Both the position numbers and the translations under genes were made by a program. This document shows positions 8,918 through 16,784 of a DNA stretch of 64,000 bases, one piece after another (the first letter of the stretch is position 1; every line of letters starts with the position of its first letter). The notes under the pieces were generated by a model. The model had not been told where the DNA came from. It did no database searches and saw only the letters and a list, made by a program, of their open reading frames with translations. The DNA is from Massilia violaceinigra (GTDB lineage: Bacteria > Pseudomonadota > Gammaproteobacteria > Burkholderiales > Burkholderiaceae_D): positions 2,790,001-2,854,000 of the forward strand of contig NZ_CP024608.1 of assembly GCF_002752675.1 (NCBI RefSeq), written 5' to 3'.

Positions 8918-9760
8918 TCAGCCCATCAGGATCATCGTGATTTCTTCGTACTGCAGTTCGGTTTCGCGGAACACTTGCAGGTAGCATTCTTCGTTCAGTC
9001 CCAATGCGGTCCATGCGACCGGCGACACCGCGGGCACCAGATCGTCGTCTTCGCGCCCCAGGTCGAGCGCATGCACGACGGCGTTGGCCACATGTACGAT
9101 AGTGGCCAGCAAGCCTGCATCAGGCGCGCCGGGATCATGATGGAAGGCGATCGCCATCTTCATCGTATCCGAAAAATTCCAGTGCTCGGCCAGCGCCACG
9201 CCGGCCAGCACATGGTCTACACCTAGTACCGCCATCTCTGCATCCTGCACATACACGTCGTTGACCGCGCGGAACTGCATGACCTGCTGATACAAATCCG
9301 GGTAGCTGCTCACCAGTACCAGGCGCCCGATGTCGTGCAGCAGCCCGGCCGTGAAGGCGTAATCCTGGTTGAACCGCACGCGCCGCGCCAGCACCTTGGC
9401 ACAGCAGGCGGTGCCGATCGAGTGGCGCCAGAACGCCTTGTGGTCGAAGGCGGGGCAGCGGCCCTCGGCAAAGCAGCCGGTCAGGGCCGAGGCCGTGATC
9501 AGGTTGCGCGTGGTCTGGAAGCCGAGGTAGGTAATCGCCTGCTGGATGGTGGTCACGCGCACCTGCAAGCCGTACAGCGAGGAATTGGCCAGGCGCAGGG
9601 TCTTGGCCGTGAGGGCCTGGTCGTGCGAGACTTTCCTGGCCAGCACCGTGATGTCGATGTCTTCCTGGTCGATGCTGGTGAGCAGTTCCATCACCACCGC
9701 CGGCAGCGAGGGCAGGTCGGCCAGGCGGCGCAGCACGTCGTCGAGCACGATGGCGCTCAC
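8918..9760 (-). CDS. HDOD domain-containing signalling protein
   Basis: A 280-residue protein made almost entirely of an HDOD domain: residues 14-60 (LADLPSLPAVVMELL then SHDQALTAKTLRLANSSLYG) and the HD-like core LLHDIGRLVLV with H142/D143, followed by VDHVLAGVALAEHW. HDOD proteins lack phosphodiesterase activity as a rule and act as scaffolds in signalling, motility or stress control. It is translationally coupled to the upstream small protein by a 4-bp ATGA overlap, so the two likely act together. No sensory domain is attached. Confidence 0.88.
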   Translation of the reverse strand: MSAIVLDDVLRRLADLPSLPAVVMELLTSIDQEDIDITVLARKVSHDQALTAKTLRLANSSLYGLQVRVTTIQQAITYLGFQTTRNLITASALTGCFAEGRCPAFDHKAFWRHSIGTACCAKVLARRVRFNQDYAFTAGLLHDIGRLVLVSSYPDLYQQVMQFRAVNDVYVQDAEMAVLGVDHVLAGVALAEHWNFSDTMKMAIAFHHDPGAPDAGLLATIVHVANAVVHALDLGREDDDLVPAVSPVAWTALGLNEECYLQVFRETELQYEEITMILMG

Positions 9761-10110
9761 AAGGCGACCTCGCGCGCGGCGCGGTAATCTTCCACGTAGC
9801 GGCGCAGGGCGCTGGTGGCCCAGTCGTGCGTGTCTTCCGGCTGGTGCTTGCGAAACAGCGTGGCCAGGCGCTTCGCGCTGGCCGCCAGGTCGGACGCGGA
9901 ACGCGGCGCGGCCGCGACCGGCGCCGCCGCGCCGCTGCGCAGCACGGGCACGGCATCGATGCCGTGGCTCGGCAGCAAGGCGATGGTGCGGTCGGTCAGG
10001 ATGGCGCCCTTGGGCAGAAGGACTTGCCCCTGGCGGTCGAGCAGGTCGTCGGACAAAACCATTCCCGGCTCCACTTCGGCCAGGGCCAGGTGCTGGTAAG
10101 CTGCGCTCAT
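9757..10110 (-). CDS. Small DUF3391-like accessory protein preceding HDOD gene
   Basis: A 117-residue protein. Its first half (LALAEVEPGMVLSDDLLDRQ followed by GQVLLPKGAILTDRTIALLP) is the segment usually found fused to HD-GYP/HDOD signalling proteins; the second half is an Ala-rich linker and a helical tail (KRLATLFRKHQPEDTHDWAT). The ATG at 10110 is chosen because GGAGG stands 6 bases upstream; longer starts lack a site. It overlaps the HDOD gene by 4 bp. Splitting of what is often one protein into two coupled genes is the notable point. The function is inferred from this association only. Confidence 0.72.
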   Translation of the reverse strand: MSAAYQHLALAEVEPGMVLSDDLLDRQGQVLLPKGAILTDRTIALLPSHGIDAVPVLRSGAAAPVAAAPRSASDLAASAKRLATLFRKHQPEDTHDWATSALRRYVEDYRAAREVAL

Positions 10111-10280
10111 AGGCATCCTCCCTCGTAATGCTACGATCTTACCATTGCTGATCCGGGCTGTGCGCCACGCAAAAACCTTAGTTTGCACAGGTACGCAACT
10201 CAATTTCTTGCCAAGGGGAAGGGCTTACCGTACATTCGGAGATGCATCGCGCGCGTACGCTGGTGATCGGGAGGAATCGG

Positions 10281-11909
10281 ATGTTCAGTATTCAAAGCCG
10301 GCTGAAACTGCTCTTCGTGGTGATCGTCACCCTGGTGCTGAGCATTTCCGGCAGCTTTACCCAGTATTCGCTGGGCAAGGCGCTGGAAGAAAGCAACCAG
10401 CGCTTGCGCAAGGGCGTGATCACGCGTTTGCAGATCAGTCTGCCATCGGCCCTGTGGGACCTGGACAAATCCAAGGTCGACAGCATCGTCGAGGCCGAAA
10501 TGCTGCCGCCCGAGGTGGTGTCGATCCGCGTCTACGACAGTTCGGTCGGCCTGTTTGCGGGCAAGGTGCGCGCGCCGGACGGCAAGCTGGTGGCGGTCGA
10601 GCGCGCCCCGGAGCCGGGCGGCCAGGCGGTCGACGCCCCGCTGGTGTTCCTTGAGGGCGGCTCGGCCAGCGCCTCGATCAAGCCGGTGTCGGTAGGGCGG
10701 GTGGTGATCAATTTCAGCCGCGCCCAGATCGACCAGACCCTCGCGTCCGAGCTGATGCGCAAGGTGATCGACGTGCTGGTGCTCGACCTGATCCTGGTGG
10801 CGGCGCTGGCGCTGTCGCTGCGGGTGGTGTTCGAGCCGCTCAAGCAATTGCGCGACGGCCTGTTCGACCTGGCCACGCGCGGCAGCGACGACGTCGAGGA
10901 ATTGCCCGAGAACCGGCGCGACGAGCTCGGCGACGTGATCCGCGGCTTCAACCAGATCCAGCGCCGCCTGAAATCGACCATCGGCCGCATCCGCGAAGCC
11001 GAGGATGCGGCGCGCCGCTCGGCCCAGCAGACCGCCCAGGCGCTGCAGGACTTGCGCCAGACCCAGGAATCCCTGCTCCAGGCTGAACGGCTCGCCTCGC
11101 TCGGCAGCCTGGTGGCCGGGGTCGCGCACGAAATCAACACCCCGGTCGGCATCGCCCTGACCAGCGCCTCGGTGCTCAAGGCTGCCACCGACGAGCTGGA
11201 AGTTGCCGTCAACGGCGCCGGCCTGAAAAAGTCGGATATCCTGCGCTACGTCGAAACGGCCAGCGAAAGCGCGCGCCTGATCATGAACAATTGCTACCGC
11301 GCGGCGCACCTGATCCACAGCTTCAAGCAGATCGCGGTCGACCAGACCAGCGAGGCGCGCCGCCCCTTCGGCCTGCACGAATACATCGAAGAAATTGTCT
11401 CCAGCCTGCAGCCCAAGCTCAAGAAAACCCCGATCACGCTGGTGCTCAATTGCCCCGAAGAGATCGTGCTCGACAGCTATCCGGGCGCATTCGCCCAGGT
11501 CATCACCAACCTGACCCTCAATTGCGTGGAGCACGCGTTCGAGGTCGATACCGCCGGCGAGATCATGATCAGCGCCCGCCTCGACGGCGACGTGGTCGAA
11601 TTGCACGTCAAGGATGACGGCAGGGGCATCGCCCCGGAGGCGCTCGACCGCATCTTCGACCCGTTTTTCACCACCCGGCGCGGCCAGGGCGGCACCGGGC
11701 TGGGCCTCAATATCGTATACAACCTGATCGTCAAGCAGTTCATCGGCACCATCGCCGTGAGCAGCACCCTGGGGCAGGGCACCCATTTCACCCTGCGCAT
11801 CCCGCGCGTGACGCCGGTCGATGGCGCGGCCGAGACCAGAGCCGGTGCCAAGGCCGAGGATGGGGCCAATGCCGAAACCATTCCGGCGGGGCCGGGTGTA
11901 CAGGCTTGA
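10281..11909 (+). CDS. Membrane sensor histidine kinase (orphan)
   Basis: A 542-residue kinase. TM1 is at about 9-27 and TM2 at about 163-183, with a ~135-residue periplasmic sensor between; a HAMP region and a Gln/Arg-rich coiled coil (RRSAQQTAQALQDLRQTQES) follow. The H-box is LVAGVAHEINTPVG with H283; N-box NLTLNCVEHAF, G1 DDGRGI and G2 GGTGLGLNIV are intact. The HEINTPVG form is typical of NtrB/DctB-like kinases without a classical HisKA phosphatase motif. GGGAGG precedes the ATG at 10281. No response regulator is adjacent, so the partner is unknown. The tail (GAETRAGAKAEDGANAE-like) is low complexity. Confidence 0.9.
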   Translation: MFSIQSRLKLLFVVIVTLVLSISGSFTQYSLGKALEESNQRLRKGVITRLQISLPSALWDLDKSKVDSIVEAEMLPPEVVSIRVYDSSVGLFAGKVRAPDGKLVAVERAPEPGGQAVDAPLVFLEGGSASASIKPVSVGRVVINFSRAQIDQTLASELMRKVIDVLVLDLILVAALALSLRVVFEPLKQLRDGLFDLATRGSDDVEELPENRRDELGDVIRGFNQIQRRLKSTIGRIREAEDAARRSAQQTAQALQDLRQTQESLLQAERLASLGSLVAGVAHEINTPVGIALTSASVLKAATDELEVAVNGAGLKKSDILRYVETASESARLIMNNCYRAAHLIHSFKQIAVDQTSEARRPFGLHEYIEEIVSSLQPKLKKTPITLVLNCPEEIVLDSYPGAFAQVITNLTLNCVEHAFEVDTAGEIMISARLDGDVVELHVKDDGRGIAPEALDRIFDPFFTTRRGQGGTGLGLNIVYNLIVKQFIGTIAVSSTLGQGTHFTLRIPRVTPVDGAAETRAGAKAEDGANAETIPAGPGVQA

Positions 11910-12098
11910 CAGCCGGTTCCTGCCGATGAGCGCCGCCTGTGCCGTAGCACGCCCTGTGCGCCACCCTTGCGCGTGCCCAAGCGCGAGCGCTCGTTTTATT
12001 GTACGCTTGCCATTCTTTGGCCGTGCCCTTGCCGGGTGCCGCCCTCATCCCCGCGCCTAGCATGCTGGCTGCGCCCATTTGCCTCTCAAAGGACCATT

Positions 12099-12707
12099 AT
12101 GAAACTGTACTTCAGTCCCGGTGCCTGCTCCCTCTCTCCCCACATCGTCCTGCTCGAAGCAGGGCTGGCATTCACGACCGAAAGCGTCGACTTGAGAAAG
12201 AAGGTCACTGCCAGCGGGGCCGACTTCAGCGCCATCAATCCCAAGGGATACGTGCCCGCCCTCGACACCGCCCAGGGCATGCTGCTGACCGAAGGCCCGG
12301 CCATCGTCCAGTACCTGGCTGACCTCGCTCCCGAGAAAAAGCTGGCGCCGGCCGCCGGCACCCCGGAACGCTACGTGCTGGTCGAGTGGCTCAATTTCAT
12401 TTCGACCGAGCTGCACAAGAACTTCAGCCCGCTGTTCCGTCCCAACGCGGGCGAAGAACTGACCAGCTATGCGCGCGCCAACCTGACCTTGCGCTTCGGC
12501 TATGTCGAACGCATGCTCGACGGGCGCGAGTACTTGACCGGCGCCCAGTTCACGGTGGCCGATGCCTATCTGTTTACCGTGCTGAACTGGGCGAATATCG
12601 TCAAGTTCGACCTCTCGGCCTTTCCGCTGCTGCAAGCGTTCCACAAGCGCGTGGGCGAGCGTCCCATGGTGCAGCAGGCGCTGCGCGACGAAGGCTTGCT
12701 CAAGTAA
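12099..12707 (+). CDS. gstA: Glutathione S-transferase, beta class
   Basis: A 202-residue cytosolic GST. The thioredoxin-fold N-terminus MKLYFSPGACSLSPHIVLLE has Cys10, the hallmark of the bacterial beta class, and NPKGYVPAL plus EGPAIVQYLAD supply the cis-Pro and glutathione gamma-glutamyl contacts. The all-helical C-terminal domain contains the conserved FTVADAYLFTVLNW. It conjugates or reduces electrophiles with glutathione. An AAAGGA site precedes the ATG at 12099; the open frame further upstream is not conserved. It is followed after 3 bp by the DUF1697 gene, probably co-transcribed. Confidence 0.93.
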   Translation: MKLYFSPGACSLSPHIVLLEAGLAFTTESVDLRKKVTASGADFSAINPKGYVPALDTAQGMLLTEGPAIVQYLADLAPEKKLAPAAGTPERYVLVEWLNFISTELHKNFSPLFRPNAGEELTSYARANLTLRFGYVERMLDGREYLTGAQFTVADAYLFTVLNWANIVKFDLSAFPLLQAFHKRVGERPMVQQALRDEGLLK

Positions 12708-12710
12708 GTC

Positions 12711-13265
12711 ATGACCCGGCAACGCTATATTGCCCTGCTGCGCGGCATCAACGTCGGCCGCGCCAAGCGCATCGCCATGGCCGACCTGCGCCAGCTCGTC
12801 GGCGAATTGGGCTGCACCGAGGTGCGCACCCTGCTCAATAGCGGCAATGTGGTGTTCAACGCCCCGCGCCAGGCGCCGGCGGCGCTGGCGGCCCTGATCC
12901 AGGATGCGCTGGTGGTCAAGCTGGGCGTGGCGGCAAGGGTGATGGTGCTCGTCAGCGACCAGCTCGACCGTATCGTCGCCGCCAATCCGCTGCTGCCGGT
13001 GGCGAACGACCATGCGCGCCTGCTGGTATTCGTGTTCAGCGACCCGGGCGCGCCGGCCTTGCTGGCGCCGCTGGCGGCGCTGGACTGGGCCCCGGAGCAA
13101 CTGGCCGTGGCGGACCTGGCCGCTTACCTGTGGTGTCCCGCTGGGGTGCTCGACAGCAAGATCGCCGTGGCGATGGGCAAGCTGCTGGGCGATGGCATGA
13201 CATCGCGCAACTGGAATACGGTGTGCAAGCTCCAGGCGCTGTGCGCCGGCAGCGTCAAGGATTGA
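12711..13265 (+). CDS. DUF1697 domain-containing protein
   Basis: A 184-residue cytoplasmic protein of the DUF1697 family: YIALLRGINVGRAKRIAMAD at the N-terminus, RTLLNSGNVVF at about 39-50, and the C-terminal SRNWNTVCKLQAL motif. Its length is that of the family. The function is unknown. It lies 3 bp after the GST stop and ends just before a bidirectional terminator, so it probably shares the GST transcript. Confidence 0.92.
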   Translation: MTRQRYIALLRGINVGRAKRIAMADLRQLVGELGCTEVRTLLNSGNVVFNAPRQAPAALAALIQDALVVKLGVAARVMVLVSDQLDRIVAANPLLPVANDHARLLVFVFSDPGAPALLAPLAALDWAPEQLAVADLAAYLWCPAGVLDSKIAVAMGKLLGDGMTSRNWNTVCKLQALCAGSVKD

Positions 13266-13280
13266 ACAGCTGGGGCAGGT

Positions 13281-13312
13281 AAAAAAAATCCCGCACGCGG
13301 CGGGTTTTTTTT
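13281..13312. terminator. Bidirectional Rho-independent terminator
   Basis: CCCGC-acgcg-GCGGG hairpin at 13290-13304, preceded by eight A and followed by eight T. It serves the GST/DUF1697 unit on the plus strand and the convergent PEP-CTERM gene on the minus strand. Confidence 0.9.
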
Positions 13313-13327
13313 CGTGCAATTCTTTGA

Positions 13328-13591
13328 TTAGCGGAACTTCTCGCCACTTTCGCGGCGCGCGCGGTAGCCGATCAGTACCAGACCCAGCAGCATCATCGCG
13401 AACACTTCAGGCTCGGGCAATTCCGACATCTGTGGGGCAGGCATCGCGGCCATGTCCATGGCGCTCATCTGAGGGTGGGAATCCATCTGGGCGGCTGCCG
13501 CCTGTGGATTGTCCACGACTTCGATAGCGCTCGCCGGTGCGGTAGCGACCAGGGCGAGCATGAAAGCTGCTGCGACTGCGTATTTTTTCAC
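13328..13591 (-). CDS. Small secreted PEP-CTERM protein, Met-rich
   Basis: An 87-residue precursor. A signal peptide (KKYAVAAAFMLALVATAPASA) is followed by about 35 residues rich in Met, Ala, Gln, Pro and His (QMDSHPQMSAMDMAAMPAPQ), then the sorting signal LPEPEVFAMMLLGLVLIGYR with a basic tail. Such signals are cut by exosortase/EpsH, which attaches or releases exopolysaccharide-associated proteins; no exosortase is in the window. A GTG start at 13591 is preferred because GAGG stands 7 bases upstream; a TTG 10 codons earlier has no site. The mature part is so short that it may be a Met-rich metal binder, which is inference. About 70 bp upstream (13664-13675) lies AATGCGAATCAT, close to half of a Fur box. 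Confidence 0.82.
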   Translation of the reverse strand: MKKYAVAAAFMLALVATAPASAIEVVDNPQAAAAQMDSHPQMSAMDMAAMPAPQMSELPEPEVFAMMLLGLVLIGYRARRESGEKFR

Positions 13592-13621
13592 GGTGTTTCC
13601 TCTTCTTTTTGGTTTTCGCAA

Positions 13622-14432
13622 GCGCAGGATTACTCATGCTGCATTGCAACCAGATGAGCAGTAAATGCGAATCATCGGGCTATGTATTTAACCACGCTCA
13701 CCACCGATTTCCAAGCCATTCCGCTATAAACGTCGTTTTTTTGATGTTTTATTGACCAGAGGAATTAACATTTCTCGGTAAATGCTGCACTGCGGCAAAA
13801 TGCAAGGAAACTGTTAAAAAGACACGAGGGTTGACGTGGAGTTACGGCTCGCTGTCGCGCGACAGCAATCCCAGGCAGTAAGCGGCATCGGACAAATCGA
13901 CCGCCCCGGTAAGGTGGTCGTCGTCGACAAGGGGGCGGGCGCCGAACAGGCCGGCGAAGTAAGCGAAGAGTCGACGCATGTCACTAATCCATTCGTGGGT
14001 TTTAAGGATCATCTAATGATCGCGATTTACCATCAAGGGCTGATACGAAATGTTACGAACATACGTATATTCCCCGGGCGCGCCTTGATGTTTGTCAGGT
14101 CCATCACAAGACGCATTGTCGAGTTGATCAGAGGTGTTGCGTCGCAAAATTTTTTCAGCAGTTCAAGGTATACCTGGCTTTTTTTTGGCGGTATAGTTCC
14201 CCTATCCCTGTTGCCATCAGGCATTAAATTGATGGCAAAGGAGCATGTCGGTGCCACGTTGCCCGGCGTGCAGCTGTACCGTCAGGCGACATCGATTGGC
14301 CACATGGTTTGCGGAAATTCTCATGGTCCAGATATCGAACGTCGCTGTCACTGCCGCTCCTTACCATCGCGCGGCAGGAAACGATGTTTGCATAGTAATT
14401 CCGTCCGCAGCCACCATTCATAGAGTAACCAC
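13622..14432. other. 811-bp A+T-rich intergenic region before the FtsH-like gene
   Basis: No convincing gene fills this stretch. A 195-codon plus-strand frame (13836-14423) has no family resemblance and poor composition and is not accepted. A 45-codon minus-strand frame at 13842-13979 has more gene-like codon use and is listed separately. The region 13990-14430 is A+T-rich and probably contains the promoter of the FtsH-like protease. Confidence 0.45.
13842..13979 (-). CDS. Possible 45-residue protein
   Basis: A short frame reading MRRLFAYFAGLFGARPLVDD and ending GLLSRDSEP. Third codon positions are mostly G or C, as in real genes of this genome, while the surroundings are A+T-rich. The N-terminus is hydrophobic/basic. 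There is no strong ribosome-binding site (only GGATTAGTGAC before the ATG). It could be a genuine small protein or the remnant of one. Confidence 0.35.
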   Translation of the reverse strand: MRRLFAYFAGLFGARPLVDDDHLTGAVDLSDAAYCLGLLSRDSEP

Positions 14433-16397
14433 ATGCCCAATCTTGCCAAGCTCCAGCTCGCCCTCAAGAATGTCTACGTGCGCATCGGCGCCGGACTCCT
14501 GTTCGTCCTGCTTGTCGGTTTGGCCATCTACAACGCCGACGTCGAGCAGGACACCAGCCCGCTGGTCCATTCGCAGGACATTTCGCGCATCACCGCGCTG
14601 GCCTCGCAGAAAGACAAGCTGGAATACCTGATGGTCGCCAAGCCGCTGTCGGAGTCGCCGCGCTACATCTTCAAGTTCAAGGATGCGCCCCAGCTGCACG
14701 TGATCAAGGTGCCGAGCACCTCGCACCTGAGCCTGGAGCGCGAAGTGCTGCTCAAGAACGCCATTCCGTATTCGATCGCCAAGGAAGACTACCTGGCCTC
14801 GCACAAGGCGGTCCTGCTCGACGAAGGCCAGAACGTCGCCAGCGCCGAAGCGCTCGCCTTCCTCAAGCGCCACGCGCTCGATATCTTCCTGATCCTCCTG
14901 ATTCTCTACGCGATCAAGTTCGGCATCCCCGGCATGGGCATGAGCGCCGCCGTCATCATGCCCGACAAGCTCAAAGGCAGCATGGATGACCTGATCGGCA
15001 TGGACGACATCAAGCAGGAAGTGCTGCACCTCGAAGACATGATCCGCAACCGCAGCGAATACAAGTCGCACAACATCGACAAGCCGTTCAACGTGATGCT
15101 GACCGGTCCCGCCGGCACCGGCAAGACCAAGCTGGTTGGCTACCTGGCCAAGAAACTCAATGTGCCGCTGATCCAGGCCTCCGGCTCGGCGCTCGAATCG
15201 GGCTACGTGGGCGGCGGCTCCAAGGCGCTCAATGCGCTGTACCGCAAGGCTTGTGCGCGCGGCAGCTGCATCATCTTCCTGGACGAAGCGCAAACCCTGT
15301 TCATGCCGCGCGGCCGCGGCGAGAAGAAGTGGGAAGACGACACCGCCAACACGCTTTTGGGGCTGCTCGACGGCGTCAAGAGCGACAAGGGCGCCGGCGT
15401 GATCTGGGTGGTGGCCTCGAACTTCGACGACGCCTCGGTCGAGATGGATGAAGCGATGCTGCGCCGCTTCTCGGTCAAGATCAACTTCCGCCTGCCGAAC
15501 AAGGGCGAGCGCGGTGCGCTGCTCAAGAACTTCTTGGGCCGCAAAAAGGATGGCCTGGTCGACTGGAACGACCTCGATCTGGGCCAGGTCGCCGAAATGA
15601 CCGCCAACCTCAGTCCCGCGCTGCTGGAAACCGTGGTCGAACGCGCCAGCATGATCTCGATCCAGGAAAAGGCGATCATCAACACCGATCTGATGTTCCG
15701 CGCTTTTGAACGCGCCACGCTGGGCCTGACCGACCGCGCCACCACGGCCGAAAAGCACAAGCAGCGCGAGCGCGTGGCGCTGCACGAACTGGGGCACTTC
15801 TTCATGCAGATCGATCCGTATCTGCGCCAGGGCATGACCTTGGCCGAGGTCAAGGAAAAATCGCACCTGCTCAAGATCAGTACCGAGTCGGTGTCCAAGC
15901 TCGGCGCGCTGGGGTATGTGCTGCAGTCGGGCGATGATGTGTCGCTGCGTACGCTCGAAGAACTGGAGCAGGACGTGATCCAGCTGTACGGCGGCGTGGC
16001 GGCCGAGGAGCTGTTTTACGGGGCGCGCGGAATTTCCGTGGGCAGCCAGAACGATATCGAAAAAGCGACCAAGATGCTCAACCTGATGGTCAACCGCCTG
16101 TCCATGTATTCGCGCTCGAAGATCGACTACACGCAGTTGAAGAACGAAGGCAGCGGCGAGCACACGATCCGCCAGGTGGAAGAGAAGTCGGACGAATTGT
16201 ACAGCTACACCTTGGGCGCGATCCGCGATTACAAGGCCGTGATCGAGTCGATCAAGGATATCTTGCTCGACCAATACGTGCTGTCGAAGGATGCCGTGTT
16301 CGCGCTGCTGGAAGAGCGCCGCGATCTGCTGGCCTTTCACGTCGCCAGCCAGCGTTTGGGTAATCTGAAGCTGTGTACCGAGGCTGCCGCGGTTTAA
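14433..16397 (+). CDS. FtsH-like membrane AAA zinc metalloprotease, divergent
   Basis: A 654-residue protein with FtsH architecture: TM1 about 18-34, a ~110-residue periplasmic domain, TM2 about 148-164, an AAA domain with Walker A GPAGTGKT (225-232) and Walker B CIIFLDEAQ (about 279-287), pore loop GYVGGG (258-260), and peptidase motif HELGH at 451-455 with the expected third ligand in NDIEKATK (D541). It should degrade membrane or cytoplasmic proteins. It departs from housekeeping FtsH in the second region of homology: LRPGRFDRQ of FtsH is shortened to MLRRFSVK, losing Pro-Gly and one arginine finger. The DEAQ in place of DEID is also unusual. It is probably an accessory paralogue; it stands alone behind a long A+T-rich leader. 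Confidence 0.85.
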   Translation: MPNLAKLQLALKNVYVRIGAGLLFVLLVGLAIYNADVEQDTSPLVHSQDISRITALASQKDKLEYLMVAKPLSESPRYIFKFKDAPQLHVIKVPSTSHLSLEREVLLKNAIPYSIAKEDYLASHKAVLLDEGQNVASAEALAFLKRHALDIFLILLILYAIKFGIPGMGMSAAVIMPDKLKGSMDDLIGMDDIKQEVLHLEDMIRNRSEYKSHNIDKPFNVMLTGPAGTGKTKLVGYLAKKLNVPLIQASGSALESGYVGGGSKALNALYRKACARGSCIIFLDEAQTLFMPRGRGEKKWEDDTANTLLGLLDGVKSDKGAGVIWVVASNFDDASVEMDEAMLRRFSVKINFRLPNKGERGALLKNFLGRKKDGLVDWNDLDLGQVAEMTANLSPALLETVVERASMISIQEKAIINTDLMFRAFERATLGLTDRATTAEKHKQRERVALHELGHFFMQIDPYLRQGMTLAEVKEKSHLLKISTESVSKLGALGYVLQSGDDVSLRTLEELEQDVIQLYGGVAAEELFYGARGISVGSQNDIEKATKMLNLMVNRLSMYSRSKIDYTQLKNEGSGEHTIRQVEEKSDELYSYTLGAIRDYKAVIESIKDILLDQYVLSKDAVFALLEERRDLLAFHVASQRLGNLKLCTEAAAV

Positions 16398-16420
16398 TAC
16401 CACCAACCAGTAAACCGTCG

Positions 16421-16675
16421 TTCCCGCGCCAAGGCGGCACTCGGCGGGAACCCAAGTTAGTAACGTCGCCAACGGCTCAGATAACTTGGGTTCCCGCCTA
16501 TCCAGGAACTGGCGTTTCGACTCGATGGCGTTAGGTTCAGCGGTTTCTGACCAAAGACTTCAAGACCGTCTTTCCCGCGCCAAGGCGGCACTCGGCGGGA
16601 ATCCAATTCCGTAGCGCAGTTGCAGGCGGCTCATTGAAACTTGGATTCCCGCCGAGTGCCGCCTTGGCGCGGGAA
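16421..16675. repeat. Cluster of extragenic palindromes (two units)
   Basis: Three copies of a 30-base unit that begins ttcccgcgccaaggcggcac lie at 16421-16450 and 16572-16601 (direct) and 16646-16675 (inverted). The second and third form a perfect 35-bp inverted repeat (16572-16606 / 16641-16675) around a 34-base loop. The first is followed by another 17-bp inverted repeat (16443-16459 / 16482-16498, ggcgggaacccaagtta). The cluster fills the gap between the convergent FtsH-like and YbaL genes and may end transcription from both sides. A variant unit recurs at 42944-42973. Confidence 0.9.
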
Positions 16676-16784
16676 TGACGAAGCTTGCGTTATCGGCATT
16701 TACCCCGGGACTTGCCTTGTTCCACGGAATTCGAGGAGTTTCTTGGAAACTGGGACCTGCGCGGGAACGACGTGGGTGGTGGGA

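Noticed and set aside
13836..14423. 195-codon plus-strand frame before the FtsH-like gene
   Set aside because: No family likeness, uneven composition and no ribosome-binding site; part of it is antisense to a better-composed short frame.
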